NCBI GenBank assembly: GCA_958449275.1 | Contig: CAUDHE010000003.1 | Coordinates: 1 to 62,611, forward strand | Direction: 5' to 3' | Length of the DNA stretch: 62,611 nucleotides | From: an uncultured Alistipes sp. | GTDB taxonomy: Bacteria > Bacteroidota > Bacteroidia > Bacteroidales > Rikenellaceae | Part shown: positions 59,971 through 62,611 of the stretch, piece by piece | Numbering within the stretch: the stretch's first letter is position 1 | How the letters are laid out: each line of letters opens with the position of its first letter | The notes under the pieces: generated by a model | The model's input: the letters and a program-made list of their open reading frames with translations, nothing else | Databases searched by the model: none | What the model was told of the DNA's origin: nothing | Made by a program: the position numbers and the translations under genes

Positions 59971-61284
59971 ATGCCGATCCGACAAGATAATTTCTATAGC
60001 GAAGAGGCCCAGGCGATTCTGGGTCGGGCACCGTCGTGGGTGGTGCGGCGGGGCTTGACGGTGGTTTTCGCGATCCTGTGCGGCATCCTCGTGTGCTGCT
60101 GGTTCGTGAAATATCCCGACACGGTCGAGGCCCCGGCGACGATCACCACGCTGAATCCTCCGGCCGACCTTGTTGCCCGCTACGCCGGGTCGATCGACAC
60201 GCTATGCGTCGCGGACGGCGAGGCGGTCGCGCGGGGACAGCTCGTCGCCGTGCTGCGCACGGCCGCCTCGTGGCGCGACGTGGTGCGTCTTGCCGACCTG
60301 CTCGCCGCCTCGGCGGGCCTCGATGCCGAGGAGCAAGTTGTGGCGCCGTGGCTCGACGGGCGCTACGATCTGGGAGAATTGCAACCGGCCTTCGCCGACT
60401 ACCAGAGCCGCTGCCGCGATTTCCGCCACTACCTTACGGTGGACAACATCGCCCGCCGCAAGCAGCTCCTCGGCGCACAGATCGCAAAGAGCCGCGAGTA
60501 CTACGCCAAACTCGAACGGCAGCGCAGCCTGCTTGTCGAGGACCTCGACTATGGGCGCCGGACGCTGGAGCGCGACTCGCTGCTGCTGGCCGAGGCGGTC
60601 ATCTCCGCCGCCGATTACGAGACCACGGCGCAGGGCTACCTTGCCAAGCAGAACGCCAAGGCGGGCTTCGACGCCTCGCTGACCTCCACCGAGCTGCAGA
60701 TCATCCAGTCGGAGCAGCAACTCGTCGAGCTCGCGCTCCAGCAGGAGAACGAGAGGGCCGAATACGAACGCTCGTTGGCACAAAGCCGCCAGCAGCTCGC
60801 GGCGCAGATCGCACAATGGAGGCAGCAATATCTGCTCGAAGCTCCGGCCGCGGGGCGTGTGACGTTCATAAGCTACTGGAGCGCCAACCAGCATGTCTCG
60901 GTCGGCGATCGGCTGGCGAGCATCCTTCCCGACGGCGCGACGGAGGTGATTGGGCGCCTGCAAATCCCCTCGGCGGGCTTCGGTAAGGTCCGCACGGGGC
61001 AGACGGTGCAGGTGCGGCTCAACGGCTACCCCTACATGGAGTTCGGCGTGCTGCGCGGTGAGATCCGCGCGCTCTCGGCCGTGCCCGAGCAGGTGCAGAC
61101 CTCCGCAGGCACGGCAATCGTCTACCTTGCCGAGGTGCTCTTCCCCGAGGGCATGACCACGAGCTACGGACGCCATTTGCCGATGATCCAGCAGATGGAC
61201 GGCACGGCGGAGATCATCACGGAGGATATGCGCCTTTTGGAGCGCTTCGTCCAACCCGTCGTCTCACTCTTCAAAAACCGATGA
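59971..61284 (+). CDS. HlyD-family membrane fusion protein
   Basis: A 437-residue periplasmic adaptor. A short cytoplasmic start and one membrane helix (about 28-52) precede a lipoyl/barrel-sandwich half (APATITTLNPPADLVARYAG). A long alpha-hairpin coiled coil follows (about 140-290; LEFQRS-like KLERQRSLLVEDLDYG, LVELALQQENERAEYERSL). The second lipoyl half is APAAGRVTFISYWSANQHVS, then a beta-barrel. It links the ABC exporter to the TolC channel. Its stop overlaps the TolC start as ATGA, indicating translational coupling. Confidence 0.93.
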   Translation: MPIRQDNFYSEEAQAILGRAPSWVVRRGLTVVFAILCGILVCCWFVKYPDTVEAPATITTLNPPADLVARYAGSIDTLCVADGEAVARGQLVAVLRTAASWRDVVRLADLLAASAGLDAEEQVVAPWLDGRYDLGELQPAFADYQSRCRDFRHYLTVDNIARRKQLLGAQIAKSREYYAKLERQRSLLVEDLDYGRRTLERDSLLLAEAVISAADYETTAQGYLAKQNAKAGFDASLTSTELQIIQSEQQLVELALQQENERAEYERSLAQSRQQLAAQIAQWRQQYLLEAPAAGRVTFISYWSANQHVSVGDRLASILPDGATEVIGRLQIPSAGFGKVRTGQTVQVRLNGYPYMEFGVLRGEIRALSAVPEQVQTSAGTAIVYLAEVLFPEGMTTSYGRHLPMIQQMDGTAEIITEDMRLLERFVQPVVSLFKNR

Positions 61285-62611
61285 CCATGCGCACGCTCTT
61301 CGCCTTACTGGCCTTATGCGTTGTGGTCGCTGCCCGCGCCCAGGAGCGCCGCTGGACGCTCGACGAGTGCATTACCCGGGCCTACGAACACAACATCGAG
61401 ATCAAGACGCAGGAGCTCTCCTCGGAGGAGAAGCGCATCGCCCTCTCGGAAGCGCGGTGGGGCTATGCGCCCGACATCTCCGTATCGAACAGTTACTCGC
61501 TCTCCTCGGGCCGCGTGCTCGACCCCACGACCTACGAATTCGTCGAGAACAAGACCGTCGGCGGCGCCAGCACCTCCGTGGGTGCGAACGCGACGCTCTT
61601 CGGCGGACTGAAGAATCGTTACCGCCTCCGACGGGCGCAGCTCGACCTGCGCGCGTCGCTGCTCACGACCGAGGCTACGCGCCGCGACGTGCGGCTGAAT
61701 GTCACGGCTCGCTATCTGGAGGTGCTGTGCGCCGAGGAGACGATCCGCGATGCGGAGCAGGTGGTCGCCGAGCTGACGGCGCAGGAGGAGAAAACCGCCA
61801 AGAAGGTCGAAGCCCGCAAGGTAACGGCGGCCGACCTTTTACAGATCCAGTCACAGCTGGCCGATGCCGAGAACGATCTGCTGACGGCACGTCATGCCTC
61901 TGACGTCGCGCGGCTCGACCTCTGCCAGCTGCTCGAAGTGGACGACTGGACGTCGTTCCGCACCGTGGCGCCCGAGGACGGGGAACTCTGCGGCAGCCCC
62001 GCCGACGATCCCGCAGCGCTGCGCGCCGCCGCCGAGGCGCTGCCCGAGGTGGAGGCGGCACGCGTGGGTATCGATCTCGCACGCCGCGACCTTCAGATCG
62101 CCCGGGCTACCTATTGGCCTACCCTCTCGCTCGCGGCGGGCTACGGATCGAGCTTCTCGGACGCCCGGCAGAAGATGTTCCAAAATCCGGACGGTACTTT
62201 ACGCTACGAGGCCTATCCCTTCTTCGAGCAGTATCGCGACAACGCCAGCAGCTACATATCCGTATCGCTCAACATCCCGATCTTCGCCAGGCTCTCGACC
62301 CGCAAGAACGTGCAGCGACAGAAGATAGCCGTCCGCCGCGCGGAGTATGCCCTGCTTGCGGCCGAGAAGCAGGCGACACGCGAGGTGACGCAGGCCTCGA
62401 TCGACGCCCGCACGGCCTGGAGCCGCTACCTTGGGGCGCAGCGTTACGTCGCAGCCTCCGAAGAGGCCCTCCGACAGGTCGGCCGCAAATACGATCTCGG
62501 CGTAGCATCCGTGACGGATTACAATGCTGCCCTCACGGCGGCCGTCAAGGCCCGGTCGCAGCTCTTGCAGGCGAAATACGAGTATCTGTTCAAGCTGAAA
62601 ATTATTCAATA
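61281..62611 (+). CDS. TolC-family outer membrane channel, 5' part
   Basis: The frame is open from ATG at 61281 to the right edge (about 443 codons), so the 3' end is missing or nearly so. A signal peptide (to ARAQ) is followed by WTLDECITRAYEHNIEIKTQ and repeated alpha-helical hairpins with the strand motif SVSNSYSLSSG and SLAAGYGSSFSD, typical of outer membrane efflux proteins. The second ATG (61287) is equally plausible. With the two preceding genes it completes a type I-like route from cytoplasm to outside. The codon use is as GC-rich as in the rest of this end. Confidence 0.92.
   Translation, partial: MTMRTLFALLALCVVVAARAQERRWTLDECITRAYEHNIEIKTQELSSEEKRIALSEARWGYAPDISVSNSYSLSSGRVLDPTTYEFVENKTVGGASTSVGANATLFGGLKNRYRLRRAQLDLRASLLTTEATRRDVRLNVTARYLEVLCAEETIRDAEQVVAELTAQEEKTAKKVEARKVTAADLLQIQSQLADAENDLLTARHASDVARLDLCQLLEVDDWTSFRTVAPEDGELCGSPADDPAALRAAAEALPEVEAARVGIDLARRDLQIARATYWPTLSLAAGYGSSFSDARQKMFQNPDGTLRYEAYPFFEQYRDNASSYISVSLNIPIFARLSTRKNVQRQKIAVRRAEYALLAAEKQATREVTQASIDARTAWSRYLGAQRYVAASEEALRQVGRKYDLGVASVTDYNAALTAAVKARSQLLQAKYEYLFKLKIIQ

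Noticed and set aside
1..62611. CRISPR arrays, rRNA, tRNA genes, insertion sequences
   Set aside because: No regularly spaced direct repeats, no cloverleaf with a CCA-type arm, no rRNA-like stretch and no transposase frame were found by eye on either strand.

Overview
The window is bacterial chromosome from the Bacteroidota, most likely Bacteroidales and best matched by Alistipes/Rikenellaceae. The evidence is fairly high GC for the phylum, promoters of the TTTG...TAnnTTTG type, almost no strong Shine-Dalgarno sites, and family markers: Porin_10, DUF4923, DUF3244, GLPGLI proteins, a DUF4980-type GH32 enzyme and a cysteate synthase (sulfonolipid pathway). The genus is inferred; no rRNA gene is present to test it.

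Positions 1-46443 are core chromosome. Genes in order: a TrpB2-type PLP enzyme (cut by the left edge), an SGNH hydrolase, cysteate synthase, ManA, DUF4923, NAD synthetase, a flavin reductase, PepT, an OPT transporter, ManC, PssA, a putative porin, a lytic transglycosylase, GH32 levanase/inulinase, an acyl-CoA ligase, QueG, Prs, EngB, a FISUMP-like lipoprotein, a double-CDGSH protein, a FloA/NfeD/SPOR-like/TrkH/sensor/MtaB run, ZnuB-LptG-Fmt, glycerol-1-phosphate dehydrogenase, MgsA, a four-subunit 2-oxoacid:ferredoxin oxidoreductase, a DUF3298 lipoprotein, DUF1015-SerA-SerC, and an ECF sigma factor with a probable membrane anti-sigma. Two families of structured intergenic repeats (A and B, four copies each) lie just downstream of stop codons here.

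At about 46.45 kb composition changes abruptly. An AT-rich stretch (46.5-50.5 kb) holds a long imperfect inverted repeat, a DUF1896-like gene of the kind found on conjugative transposons, a membrane lipoprotein with TPRs and a LuxR-like HTH, a DUF3244 protein and a small four-helix membrane protein. After a mixed part (50.5-52 kb) the DNA is very GC-rich to the right edge.

The part from about 50.5 kb to the end is the most interesting. It looks like a self-contained system for making, oxidising and exporting disulfide peptides. Two paralogous 83-residue precursors share a double-glycine leader and four cysteines at identical positions. Each is preceded by a similar structured 5' leader whose hairpins carry compensatory changes, and each is followed by a perfect hairpin and a GLPGLI-family protein. 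Between the two modules lie a TonB-receptor-like outer membrane protein and a fusion of degenerate C39, VKOR and thioredoxin domains, which could form the disulfides. After the second module come a C39-peptidase ABC exporter, a HlyD adaptor and a TolC-type channel (cut by the right edge). Together they would cleave the leader after Gly-Gly and carry the peptide across both membranes. The peptides' function (bacteriocin, pheromone or other) cannot be read from the sequence.
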